The notes beneath the pieces are model-generated. The model saw nothing but the letters and a program-made list of their open reading frames with translations. It had not been told where the DNA came from and ran no database searches. Shown here piece after piece: positions 1 through 6,944 of a stretch of DNA of 7,932 nucleotides; positions within the stretch are counted from its first letter, which is position 1; each line of letters starts with the position of its first letter. The translations under genes were made by a program, and so were the position numbers. The stretch comes from Paracoccaceae bacterium (GTDB lineage: Bacteria > Pseudomonadota > Alphaproteobacteria > Rhodobacterales > Rhodobacteraceae). The stretch covers positions 1-7,932 of the forward strand of contig JAGRMK010000435.1 of NCBI GenBank assembly GCA_020441345.1, in the 5' to 3' direction.

Positions 1-863
1 AATCCGCCCTGTCCGGGGATCAGATGCGACCAGTCGCGCACCCCTCGGTCGCGCTTGATCGCCCGCAGGATCAGGTTGCCGGCCTGTCCGCACGCCGAGG
101 CCAACGCCGCCATCGCCGCCGCCGCCAGCGGGCCGAAGGGGGTGATCCAGCTCAGCGAGAGGCCCAGCACAGCCGCCGCGCCGATGCCCCAGGCCGCGCC
201 TTCCCAAGTCTTTGGCGAGAGGGCGGGCACGATGCGTTTGCGGCCGACCCGGCGGCCCATGTAGAAATCCACCAGATCGCCCGATTGCACGACCAGCACC
301 AGGAACGCGATCAGCAACATGCCGCGCCCGGCGTGTCCGGGCAGTTCCAGCCACATCAGCGCCGGGATGTGGCTGAGGCAGAACACACAGATCATCAACC
401 CCCATTGGGTTTCCGACACGCGCGTCAGGAATTTGTCGGTCGATCCGCGCAGCACTGACACGAAGGGCAAGAGCAGGAACACATAGACCGGGATGAACAC
501 CGAAAACAGGCGGCTGAGATCAAAGGCGACGAACAGGAACTGCGCCGGCAACAGGATGTAGAACGCCAGCGCCAGCGACAAGTGATCGGCGCGGGAATGA
601 ACCGAATAGGTATAGAACTCGCGCAGCGCGGCAAAGCTGGCAACGGCGAACAGAAGCGCGACCGCCCATTGCCCGGCCAGGAGGGACAAGGTGAACAGGA
701 CCACCATCGCCCACCAGCTGTCGACACGGGTCATGAAGACTTCGATCGCCGGGTCGGGCGTGGTGCGGCGTGCGCGCAGGCGCTCACCGAATATCGTCAG
801 CGCCAGCAGAAACAGACAAACCACCAACGCCAGCAGGCCGATATCGCGCAGCATCGGGCTCAT
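1..863 (-). CDS. CdsA/YnbB-like phosphatidate cytidylyltransferase, 3' end cut by the window
   Basis: Integral membrane enzyme expected to convert phosphatidate and CTP to CDP-diacylglycerol, the precursor of phosphatidylglycerol, cardiolipin and phosphatidylserine. 287 codons are visible and no stop is reached. Hydrophobic segments lie at about residues 8-25, 50-80, 95-137, 153-172, 180-196 and 222-260. The cytidylyltransferase signature is clear: GDLVDFYMGRRVGRKR at 195-210, SPKTWEG at 216-222, and KRDRGVRDWSHLIPGQGG at 270-287, just short of the family's terminal DxxD motif. Gln replaces the His of the usual PGHGG. The ATG at 863 overlaps the TGA of the upstream acyltransferase (ATGA), implying translational coupling. 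Housekeeping cdsA usually sits with uppS and dxr, so this is probably a YnbB-type paralogue; that is inference. The family call is firm, the exact lipid substrate is not. Confidence 0.9.
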   Translation of the reverse strand, partial: MSPMLRDIGLLALVVCLFLLALTIFGERLRARRTTPDPAIEVFMTRVDSWWAMVVLFTLSLLAGQWAVALLFAVASFAALREFYTYSVHSRADHLSLALAFYILLPAQFLFVAFDLSRLFSVFIPVYVFLLLPFVSVLRGSTDKFLTRVSETQWGLMICVFCLSHIPALMWLELPGHAGRGMLLIAFLVLVVQSGDLVDFYMGRRVGRKRIVPALSPKTWEGAAWGIGAAAVLGLSLSWITPFGPLAAAAMAALASACGQAGNLILRAIKRDRGVRDWSHLIPGQGG

Positions 864-1513
864 GCCGTGTCCTCGGGTCTGAGGGCCAGAAGCTCGGCCG
901 CGGCGCGGGTCAGAAAGTCGCCGCGGGTTTCTGCCTCGCCCAGCGAGACCGGCGCGCCGAACACCACGCGCACCATCAGCGGCAGGGGAATGATCTCGCC
1001 TTTGGGCATCACCGACGACAGGTTGGCGACCCAGGTCGGGACGAGTTCGACATCCGGGCGCGCCTTGGCGATGTTGTAAAGCCCGGCCTTGAACGGCTTC
1101 AGCGGCTCGGGCCCCTGATTGCGCAGGCCTTCGGGAAAGATGATCAGCGATGCACCCTCGTCCAGCGCCTTCAGGATCGCCTCCATCGGGTCGTCGGTGC
1201 GTTCCTCCGGGCGCCGGTCGATCAGCACGGCCTGGAACACCGCCCCCCCGGCAAAGGCGCGCAGCCTGGTCTTGAGCCAGTAGTCGGCCGCCGCGACCGG
1301 GCGTGTGCGTAGCCGCAGGTGATGCGGCAGCACCGACCAGATCATCGGCATGTCCGCGTTCGACACATGGTTGGCGAAATACACCCGCTGGCGCGAGGAC
1401 GGCCCGACACCGCGCCAATCGGCATGCACGGCGGTGATCGCCCGTGCAAACAGCACGATCGCCTGCCCGGTTATGCGGGCCGCAAGGGTATACAAAGGAG
1501 TCATCACGCCCAT
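860..1513 (-). CDS. PlsC-like lysophospholipid (1-acylglycerol-3-phosphate) acyltransferase
   Basis: Predicted to acylate lysophosphatidate, or a related lysolipid, to phosphatidate at the inner face of the cytoplasmic membrane. From the ATG at 1513 the protein has 217 residues, a normal length for short PlsC-like proteins. Acyltransferase motif I is NHVSNAD (HX4D) at about residues 48-54, motif III is FPEGLRNQG at about 126-134, and the VPTWVANL block at about 158-165 is the usual position of motif IV. A hydrophobic N-terminal stretch (LYTLAARITGQAIVLFARAI) probably anchors it. The frame stays open up to a GTG at 1609, but codons before 1513 have poor third-position GC and would overlap the asmA promoter region, so I reject that extension. 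ATGs at 1543 and 1504 are alternatives, and none has a strong Shine-Dalgarno. The stop overlaps the start of the CdsA-like gene by four bases, so the two consecutive pathway steps are coupled. Motif III has Leu where Thr is usual. Confidence 0.88.
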   Translation of the reverse strand: MGVMTPLYTLAARITGQAIVLFARAITAVHADWRGVGPSSRQRVYFANHVSNADMPMIWSVLPHHLRLRTRPVAAADYWLKTRLRAFAGGAVFQAVLIDRRPEERTDDPMEAILKALDEGASLIIFPEGLRNQGPEPLKPFKAGLYNIAKARPDVELVPTWVANLSSVMPKGEIIPLPLMVRVVFGAPVSLGEAETRGDFLTRAAAELLALRPEDTA

Positions 1514-1519
1514 CGGCCC

Positions 1520-1548
1520 ATCATGCGATGCAGGCGGCGGCATGAAAA
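1520..1548 (-). promoter_or_regulatory. weak candidate promoter for the acyltransferase-cdsA pair
   Basis: Reading the minus strand, TTTTCA (1548-1543) and CATGAT (1525-1520) are separated by 17 bases, each matching four of six consensus bases of a sigma70 promoter. Transcription would start almost at the ATG at 1513, giving a leaderless or very short-leader message, which would fit the absence of a clear ribosome binding site. The evidence is only this weak match. Confidence 0.2.
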
Positions 1549-1615
1549 GAGGGCTTCGCGGACCCTTCGCCTCGGCGAGCCGTCGCGCAGCACGAACGCG
1601 TGAGTTCACAACGCC

Positions 1616-1643
1616 TTGTGCGCGAGTCGCGGGGTGCTATCAT
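1616..1643 (+). promoter_or_regulatory. candidate sigma70-type promoter of asmA
   Basis: TTGTGC at 1616-1621 and TATCAT at 1638-1643 are separated by 16 bases. The -10 matches five of six consensus positions, the -35 only the TTG. A start near 1650 would give a leader of about 23 bases carrying the strong ribosome binding site. It is a sequence match only. Confidence 0.42.
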
Positions 1644-1662
1644 GGTCAGTGTGGGTTTCGTC

Positions 1663-1667
1663 GGAGG
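1663..1667 (+). promoter_or_regulatory. Shine-Dalgarno of asmA, fixes its start
   Basis: GGAGG lies five bases before the ATG at 1673. This perfect site selects the ATG over the in-frame TTG at 1616, which would add 19 residues ahead of the membrane anchor and overlap the promoter candidate. Confidence 0.85.
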
Positions 1668-1672
1668 GTGTG

Positions 1673-3709
1673 ATGCGCTGGATTGTCAGGCTGATAGGGC
1701 TGCTTGTTTTCTTGGTGGTGGTGGTCGTTGCGGCCATTTTCCTTGTCCCGGCCGATCGCATCGCCAATCTGGCCGCCCGCCAGTTCGAGGCCGCGACCGG
1801 GCGGGCGCTGACCATTACCGGATCGGTCAGCCCGACGATCTGGCCCAGCATCGGTGCCCGCATCGAGGGTGTCACGCTGGCCAACATGTCGGGGTCCGAT
1901 GCGGGGCCGATGTTCACCGCGCAATCGGTCGACCTGGGCGTCAACCTGTCGGCGCTGGTCGGCGGCGCGGTTTCGGTTCAACGGTTCGAGGTGCAGCAAC
2001 CGCAGATCATCCTGGAACGCGATGCCAACGGCCGGGGCAACTGGGTGTTCGAGGGGCTGGGCGGCGGCGAGGCTACGGCGCCGGTCGAGGGCGGCGGATC
2101 AGGCGGTTTGCCCGCGATCTCGCTGGACCGGGCGCTGATCAGCAACGCCAGCCTGCGCTTCATAGACCATGCGGCGGGGACGGATATCACGGTCGACGGC
2201 GTCGATCTGGAGCTGACCATGCCCGATACCGCGGGCCCGGCCGATTTGCGGCTGACTGCGCGGCGGGGCGGGCAGACGGGGCGTATCGAGGCTCATGTCG
2301 GGTCGGTGGCCGGGCTGTTGGCCGGCGACGTGGTGGCCATTGCGGCAACGCTGTCGGCCGACGGCGCCGAAGCCCGGTTCGAGGGGCGCGCCGGGCTGGA
2401 ACCGCTGGCCGCAGAGGGACGGATCAGCTTCGAAGGCAGCCGTCTTGCGCCTGCGCTGGCGCTGGCCGGGATTGCCGGCGCCGAACCTCTGCCCGCGGCA
2501 GCCCGCCCGCTGACGCTGGGTGGGCAGGTGACGCTGGCCCCGGCGGGTAGCCTGCATCTGCGCGAGGGTGTGATCGGCGTCGGCACCAGCCGCATTCGCG
2601 CCGCGCTGGATCTGGTGACCAGCGGCGATCGGCCGAACCTGACCGGAGAGATCGGCGCCGATTCGCTGGACTTGCGTCCCTTCCTGGAGGGAGGCGGCGA
2701 TGCGTCAGCGTCCGGTGGCACGGGTTGGCCGACCGACCGGATCGACGCTTCGGCGCTGGGCCTGATGGATGCGCGGATCGGTTTGACGCTGGGTCCGGTG
2801 CAGACCGGGTTCGCCGATCTCGACTCGCTGCGCGGGGCGCTGGTGATCGACCGGTCGCGCGCGGTTCTGGAACTGGCCGAAGTGCGCGCCTTCGAGGGGG
2901 CGCTGGCGGGTGAACTTGTCGCCAACAACCGGTCTGGCCTGTCGGTGGGCGGCACGATGCAATTGCGCAACGTGCAGCTCTTGCCGCTGCTGCGACAGGC
3001 GGCGGAGTTCGAGCGTCTGACGGGCACGGCCTCGATGGATCTGCGGTTCCTGGGGTCGGGGTCTTCGGTCGATGCGATCATGCACAGCCTCGAAGGCACC
3101 GGGCGGCTGGATTTCGGTGCGGGCGAGATCATCGGCTTCGATCTGGCGGGGATGCTGCGCAATCTCGATGCATCCTATGTCGGCGAAGGGAACCGCACCA
3201 TCTTTGAAAGCCTGACGGGTAGTTTCACCATGCAGGGCGGCGTCCTGCGCAACGAGGATCTGGCGCTGGCCGCCAGTCTGGTCACGGTTGCAGGGCGCGG
3301 CACGGTCGATCTGGGCGAACAGGTTCTGGATTACCGTGTGACCCCTGAGGCCATGCGAAACGCCGACACCGGCGCCGCGCTGCGGGTGCCGTTGCTGATC
3401 ACCGGGCCGTGGTCTGCGCCCCGGTTCCGGCTGGATCTGGAGGGGCTGGCCGAACAGCGCCTGAGCGAAGAGCGCGAACGGCTGGAAGCCGCCGCGCGCG
3501 CCGAGGCCGACCGGCTCGAGGCCGAGGCCCGCGCCCGTGTGCAAGAGCGTATCGAGGATGGGCTGGGCGTAACGCTGCAAGACGGACAATCGACCGAGGA
3601 TGCGTTGCGCCAGGGCGTCGAGGATGCAGTGCGCAACCGTCTGAACCGGTTGCTCGGGGGCTCTGACCCGGCACCGGATGCGGCACCGGATGCTGCGCCC
3701 GAGAACTGA
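1673..3709 (+). CDS. asmA: AsmA-family envelope protein
   Basis: 678-residue protein of the AsmA family, whose members are membrane-anchored, extend into the periplasm and are implicated in phospholipid transport and outer membrane homeostasis (established for the E. coli AsmA/TamB/YhdP group, not shown for this protein). Residues 4-24 form one hydrophobic anchor, followed by the AsmA N-terminal region with the characteristic block VQRFEVQQPQIILERDANGRGNWVF at about 104-128 (two overlapping parts quoted as one motif; key residues ERD, GRGNW). A central Ala/Gly/Leu-rich beta-repeat region follows. A conserved C-terminal domain at about 475-585 includes GTGRLDFGAGEIIGFDL and LRNEDLALAASLVTVAGRG. 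After it come a charged, probably coiled-coil segment at about 591-628 (alternating Arg/Glu/Ala) and a short Pro/Ala tail (PDAAPDAAPEN). The gene diverges from the acyltransferase-cdsA pair and converges on the SHMT-like gene with 18 bp between stops. The family is sure; the symbol is by family resemblance. Confidence 0.9.
   Translation: MRWIVRLIGLLVFLVVVVVAAIFLVPADRIANLAARQFEAATGRALTITGSVSPTIWPSIGARIEGVTLANMSGSDAGPMFTAQSVDLGVNLSALVGGAVSVQRFEVQQPQIILERDANGRGNWVFEGLGGGEATAPVEGGGSGGLPAISLDRALISNASLRFIDHAAGTDITVDGVDLELTMPDTAGPADLRLTARRGGQTGRIEAHVGSVAGLLAGDVVAIAATLSADGAEARFEGRAGLEPLAAEGRISFEGSRLAPALALAGIAGAEPLPAAARPLTLGGQVTLAPAGSLHLREGVIGVGTSRIRAALDLVTSGDRPNLTGEIGADSLDLRPFLEGGGDASASGGTGWPTDRIDASALGLMDARIGLTLGPVQTGFADLDSLRGALVIDRSRAVLELAEVRAFEGALAGELVANNRSGLSVGGTMQLRNVQLLPLLRQAAEFERLTGTASMDLRFLGSGSSVDAIMHSLEGTGRLDFGAGEIIGFDLAGMLRNLDASYVGEGNRTIFESLTGSFTMQGGVLRNEDLALAASLVTVAGRGTVDLGEQVLDYRVTPEAMRNADTGAALRVPLLITGPWSAPRFRLDLEGLAEQRLSEERERLEAAARAEADRLEAEARARVQERIEDGLGVTLQDGQSTEDALRQGVEDAVRNRLNRLLGGSDPAPDAAPDAAPEN
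3671..3694 (+). repeat. 12-bp tandem repeat in the 3' end of asmA
   Basis: GCACCGGATGCG is followed directly by GCACCGGATGCT, eleven of twelve bases identical. It encodes the PDAAPDAA tail of the AsmA protein. It looks like a recent slippage duplication in a low-complexity C-terminal tail with no sign of a separate function. Confidence 0.6.
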
Positions 3710-3727
3710 CAGTCGCGACCTGACGGC

Positions 3728-5050
3728 TCAGCTCCGGATGAAATGCAGTCGGTCGAAGCGTGCACGCAGGGCTGCGGTGCGCGGTGCCAGGCTGGCCGGA
3801 TCGTTCGAGCGCAGCGCCTCGGCAACCAGCGCGGCGATCTGCGGGATATCCGCCACCGTAACGCCCCAGCGCACCAGTTCCGGTGTGCCGATCCGCAGCC
3901 CGTTCATGTCGCCCGCGACCGGGGCGACCGGCAGGCCGATGCCGCAGGCCAGGAATCCGGCCTTTTCCAGCGTCTTCGACGCAGCCTGACCACCCCCGAA
4001 CCCCGCCGCCTCGATGGCGAACTGGTGCGAGGTTGTGAACCCGCGCGCGGCGGCGAACACCGGCAGCCCCGCGTCGTGCAAGGCCTTGGCAAAGGCCTGT
4101 GCGGTGTCGATCATCGCTTGCGCATAGGCCGCGCCATGGTCGCGCCAGTCCAGCAGGCCGATCGCCAGCGCCGCCGATTTCGCCGCGTCGAAATTGGCCG
4201 TCATGCCGGGAAAGGCGATGGCATCCAGCCGTTCGGCAATCGCCGCGTCGCGCGTCACGATCAACCCGCCCGCCGGGCCGCCAAGCGATTTGTAGGTGCT
4301 CATCGTCATCAGATGCGCACCCTGATCCAGCGGATTCGCCCAGGCCCTTCCGGCGATGATCCCGCATTGATGGGCGGCGTCGAACAGGACTTGTGCCCCG
4401 ACCTCATCGGCAATCGCGCGGATCTCGGGCACCGGATGCGGAAACAGGTTCAAACTGCCGCCGATGGTGATGATCCGGGGTTTCACCCGATGCGCAAGGG
4501 CGCGCAGTGCCTCGAGATCGACGGTATAGCCATCGGCGTTCACCGGCGCCGGGTGTGTGTGCAATCCGTAGAGCCCGGCACAACCGTCGGCGTGGTGGGT
4601 GACATGGCCGCCAATCGTGGCGGGCGGGGCGATGATCGCGTCTCCCGGTTTTGCCAGTGCCATGAAGCCGTAGAGATTGGCGATTGCCCCCGAAGGGACG
4701 CGGATTTCGGCGTGGGTCGCGCCGAACACCTCGGCGGCGAGTTCGGCGGCGATGACCTCGATTTCCTCGATCGCCTGCAATCCCATCTCGTATTTGTCGC
4801 CGGGATAGCCAAGCGAAGGGCGGGAGCCCAGCCCGCGCGCCAGCGCAGCCTCGGCGCGGGGGTTCATCACATTGGTTGCCGGGTTCAGGTTGAAACACGC
4901 GTGTTCATGGATCTGCTGGTTGCGCCGGATCAGCGACTCGATACGGGCATCGAGTGTCGCGCAGTCGCTGGCGGCGGTGGTCGTGGCGATGTCCTGCACA
5001 CGGGTTTCGCAAAGCGCGGGCACCCAGGGCCGGGCGGTGAGGTGGGGCAT
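3728..5050 (-). CDS. SHMT-like fold type I PLP enzyme with altered folate-site residues
   Basis: 440-residue protein homologous along its length to serine hydroxymethyltransferase, which splits serine to glycine while passing a one-carbon unit to tetrahydrofolate. PLP-site residues are kept: GGHVTHH (H149, ring stacking), FDAAH (D224, H227), the Schiff-base lysine in STYKSLGGPAGG (K254) and the carboxylate-binding arginine in GLRIGTP (R386). By my hand alignment to E. coli GlyA, several catalytic or folate-related positions differ: the YAEGYPG motif reads PSLGYPG, so Tyr55 and Glu57 become Pro and Leu80; Tyr65 becomes Glu; the His before the PLP lysine becomes Tyr; Arg235 of GPRGG becomes Ala. 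The N-terminus is longer than in GlyA. The ATG at 5050 has AAGGAG six bases upstream. It lies 220 bp downstream of mttB on the same strand and may share its transcript. It may be an aldolase or hydroxymethyltransferase acting on another beta-hydroxy amino acid; substrate unknown. It should not be called glyA. Confidence 0.88.
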   Translation of the reverse strand: MPHLTARPWVPALCETRVQDIATTTAASDCATLDARIESLIRRNQQIHEHACFNLNPATNVMNPRAEAALARGLGSRPSLGYPGDKYEMGLQAIEEIEVIAAELAAEVFGATHAEIRVPSGAIANLYGFMALAKPGDAIIAPPATIGGHVTHHADGCAGLYGLHTHPAPVNADGYTVDLEALRALAHRVKPRIITIGGSLNLFPHPVPEIRAIADEVGAQVLFDAAHQCGIIAGRAWANPLDQGAHLMTMSTYKSLGGPAGGLIVTRDAAIAERLDAIAFPGMTANFDAAKSAALAIGLLDWRDHGAAYAQAMIDTAQAFAKALHDAGLPVFAAARGFTTSHQFAIEAAGFGGGQAASKTLEKAGFLACGIGLPVAPVAGDMNGLRIGTPELVRWGVTVADIPQIAALVAEALRSNDPASLAPRTAALRARFDRLHFIRS

Positions 5051-5056
5051 CGGACT

Positions 5057-5062
5057 CTCCTT
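5057..5062 (-). promoter_or_regulatory. Shine-Dalgarno of the SHMT-like gene
   Basis: On the minus strand AAGGAG sits six bases before the ATG at 5050. It is one of the two best ribosome binding sites in the window and settles the start. Confidence 0.85.
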
Positions 5063-5099
5063 GTTTTGTCACAGGGTGCCGATCCGCGATCCGTCTTGC

Positions 5100-5109
5100 A
5101 AATGCATTT
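5100..5109. promoter_or_regulatory. AT-rich palindrome AAATGCATTT upstream of the SHMT-like gene
   Basis: A perfect 10-bp palindrome about 50 bases upstream of the SHMT-like ATG, the most AT-rich patch in this GC-rich gap. It could be a regulator site. No function can be assigned. Confidence 0.25.
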
Positions 5110-5235
5110 TCCCAAGCGGCAGAGGCCTGTTGGCCGGCCCCGTCCGGTATGCGCGCGCTGACCCCACACGCCGCCAGAGGCAGGACGGCGCGCGGCGTAT
5201 CGCAGGGTCGTCGTGGGGGAAACCGGGGCAGTCGC

Positions 5236-5255
5236 GGTGCGTGCCAGCACGCACC
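5236..5255. repeat. 20-bp perfect inverted repeat just after mttB, REP-like or terminator hairpin
   Basis: GGTGCGTGC and GCACGCACC flank CA, giving a stem of eight to nine pairs. It starts 16 bases past the mttB stop and continues into CCTACGG on the plus strand. There is no T-run on the minus-strand exit side, so a classical intrinsic terminator is not supported. The motif (GTAGGGTGCGTG followed by its complement) resembles dispersed palindromic repeats that I recall from Rhodobacteraceae genomes. It occurs once here, so its repeat status cannot be shown from the window. It could limit read-through or protect the mttB transcript 3' end. Confidence 0.6.
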
Positions 5256-5270
5256 CTACGGCAGGCGGGA

Positions 5271-6803
5271 TCACTCCAGCGGCGGGGCGCCCCCGGCCGC
5301 AGTCTTGAGGGCAATGTAATCGGCCAGGCGGTCTGCGGCCTCGGCGGCGCCGGGTGGGGCCTTGAAGTCGCGCAGATTGGCTTGCCAGATCGCCGTGGCG
5401 CGCTGGTCGGCAGTCTGGGCGCCTGCCGCCTCCCAGGTGCCGAAATTCGACAGGTCGGCGACAAGAGGCGCATAAAAGGCCGTTGAATAGCGACTCATCG
5501 TGTGCGCGGCGGCAAAGAAATGGCCGCTGGGCGCGACTTCGGCGATGGCGTCGAAGCCGATTTCGGCCTCGGCGCCCGAGGGTTTCACGCACAATTCGGC
5601 AATGATCTGCAGGGCCTCTATATCGTTGATGAATTTTTCGTATCCAAAGGACAGCCCGCCCTCCAGCCAGCCCGCCGCGTGGATGATCGCGGTGGCGTGA
5701 CCCATCATTCCGCCCCACAAGCCCATCATGTTCTCGGTCGTGGCCTGCATGTCGTTGGCGTTCGCCGCTGCGCCCGCAGCCGAGCGCCAGGGCAGGCCGA
5801 TGTGGCGCGCCAACTGCCCGGCGCCGATCTGCATCTTGACGTGTTCCGGCGTGCCAAAGGCGGGCGCCCCTGATTTCATGTCGACGTTCGACGAAAACCC
5901 GCCGTAGCTGACCGGCGCACCGCTGCGTGTCATCTGCACCAGGGCGATTGCCGCCAGGGCCTCGGCGTGTTGCAGGGTCAGCGCGCCGGCAACCGTCACC
6001 GGTGCCATGGCGCCGGCAAGGCAGAAGGGCGTGACGATCGACATCTGCCCGGCGCGGGCGAAGTCGATCAACCCCTGGGCCATCGGGTTGTCCAACAGGC
6101 GCGGCGAGTTCGAATTGATCACCGTGACGGCCCAGGCGCCGGTGTTGAAATCGTCCTCGGACAAGGCCAGACCGATGCGGATCATCTCCAGACTTTGCTC
6201 GATCTGGGCGCGGCCGCGCGCATAGACGAACATCGGCTTGTCGCTGAGCGCCATCTGCCCTTGCATCATCGCGTAGTGGCGCAAGGCGGGTGGCACGTCC
6301 TGTGGTTCGGCCGAGGGACCCAGGATGTGGATCACGTCATAGGTCTGGTGCAGCTTCAGCGTTTCCAGATAGCTTTCCAGCGAACCGGCGCGACGGCCGC
6401 GCTGCCGGTCGGTCACGTTCGGGCACCCGGATCCGGGCGTGAACAGCATCGCACCGGTTTCATAGACCTGTTCGCGGGCCGGGTTCGCCGCCCGCAGCCG
6501 GACCGAATGCGGCGCGCTTGCCAGAGCGGCGGCGATCAGATCGCGACCGATGAACACCATGTCATCCACCACGCGGGCCCCGGCGGCGCGCAGGATTGCG
6601 CGCGCCTCGGGGAGCAGGATCCTGATCCCCAGTTCTTCGCAGACCCGGAGCGCGGTATCGTGCAGCGCCGCGACCTCATCGTCCGAAAACACCTGCTGCG
6701 GGGTGAAGGGATGGCGCAACTGGCGATAGTTGACCACCCGTTTCGGGGTGCTTTCGGCGGCACGGCGGCGGGCGCCCGGTCGGCGCTTGGGTTCAGAGTC
6801 CAT
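5271..6803 (-). CDS. non-pyrrolysine MttB-family (trimethylamine methyltransferase family) protein
   Basis: 510-residue member of the MttB superfamily. Characterised members move a methyl group from trimethylamine (pyrrolysine type) or from quaternary amines such as glycine betaine, proline betaine or carnitine (non-pyrrolysine type) to a corrinoid protein. Blocks typical of the family include GCPNVTDRQRGRRAGSL at 126-142, SAEPQDVP at 164-171, LAGAMAPVTVAGAL at 262-275, YGGFSSNVDMKSGAPAFGTP at 300-319, HAAGWLEGGL at 375-384 and AEVAPSGHFF at 421-430. There is no in-frame TAG, so no pyrrolysine; the segment at about 340-356 (AANANDMQAT) probably covers its usual place. Active-site identity is therefore unknown. 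The N-terminus is Arg-rich (KRRPGARRR at 6-14). The frame is open to 7001, but the ATG at 6803 has AAAGAGG five bases upstream and begins where family similarity allows. No corrinoid protein, activase or methyltransferase partner is in the window. The SHMT-like gene follows and tetR precedes on the same strand. Confidence 0.9.
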   Translation of the reverse strand: MDSEPKRRPGARRRAAESTPKRVVNYRQLRHPFTPQQVFSDDEVAALHDTALRVCEELGIRILLPEARAILRAAGARVVDDMVFIGRDLIAAALASAPHSVRLRAANPAREQVYETGAMLFTPGSGCPNVTDRQRGRRAGSLESYLETLKLHQTYDVIHILGPSAEPQDVPPALRHYAMMQGQMALSDKPMFVYARGRAQIEQSLEMIRIGLALSEDDFNTGAWAVTVINSNSPRLLDNPMAQGLIDFARAGQMSIVTPFCLAGAMAPVTVAGALTLQHAEALAAIALVQMTRSGAPVSYGGFSSNVDMKSGAPAFGTPEHVKMQIGAGQLARHIGLPWRSAAGAAANANDMQATTENMMGLWGGMMGHATAIIHAAGWLEGGLSFGYEKFINDIEALQIIAELCVKPSGAEAEIGFDAIAEVAPSGHFFAAAHTMSRYSTAFYAPLVADLSNFGTWEAAGAQTADQRATAIWQANLRDFKAPPGAAEAADRLADYIALKTAAGGAPPLE

Positions 6804-6808
6804 GTCGA

Positions 6809-6815
6809 CCTCTTT
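6809..6815 (-). promoter_or_regulatory. Shine-Dalgarno of mttB, decides the start
   Basis: On the minus strand AAAGAGG ends five bases before the ATG at 6803. The upstream in-frame starts at 6824 and 7001 lack such a site, so the 66-residue longer reading is not supported. Confidence 0.75.
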
Positions 6816-6944
6816 CGCGCGCATTCTAGCGCCGTTGGGTTTTTCCGGGGGCAGATCGGTTGCACGCGTGACGCGGCGTTCACCCACCTCGATACCATGG
6901 CGCGCCGCGCCGGGCCGGGCAAGCACAGTGTCATACAGGGTGGA

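Larger units (their letters stand above)
5051..5270 (-). other. intergenic region between mttB and the SHMT-like gene
   Basis: 220 bp without a credible gene. From the mttB side it holds a 20-bp perfect hairpin (5236-5255), an 8-bp GGCCGGCC palindrome (5132-5139), an AT-rich palindrome AAATGCATTT (5100-5109), and the ribosome binding site of the SHMT-like gene. I found no convincing -35/-10 pair, so whether the SHMT-like gene has its own promoter is open. Confidence 0.6.

Noticed and set aside
1600..2550. Second plus-strand frame of 316 codons within asmA
   Set aside because: Very Arg/Gly-rich, no motifs, while the asmA frame has family motifs, an anchor and a strong ribosome binding site.
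3710..3727. Intrinsic terminator between convergent asmA and the SHMT-like gene
   Set aside because: The 18-bp gap has only the 8-bp palindrome GTCGCGAC and no T-run on either side.
3399..4367. Minus-strand frame of 322 codons across the asmA-SHMT junction
   Set aside because: Spans the convergent ends of two well-supported genes in the wrong frame and shows no family features.
3743..5161. Open plus-strand frame of 472 codons opposite the SHMT-like gene
   Set aside because: It is the antisense shadow of a clear SHMT-family gene; its product is Arg/Gly/Gln-rich with no domain, as expected from GC-rich antisense reading.
5271..6803. Pyrrolysine-containing MttB
   Set aside because: The frame has no in-frame TAG and runs continuously to a TGA, so it belongs to the non-pyrrolysine group.
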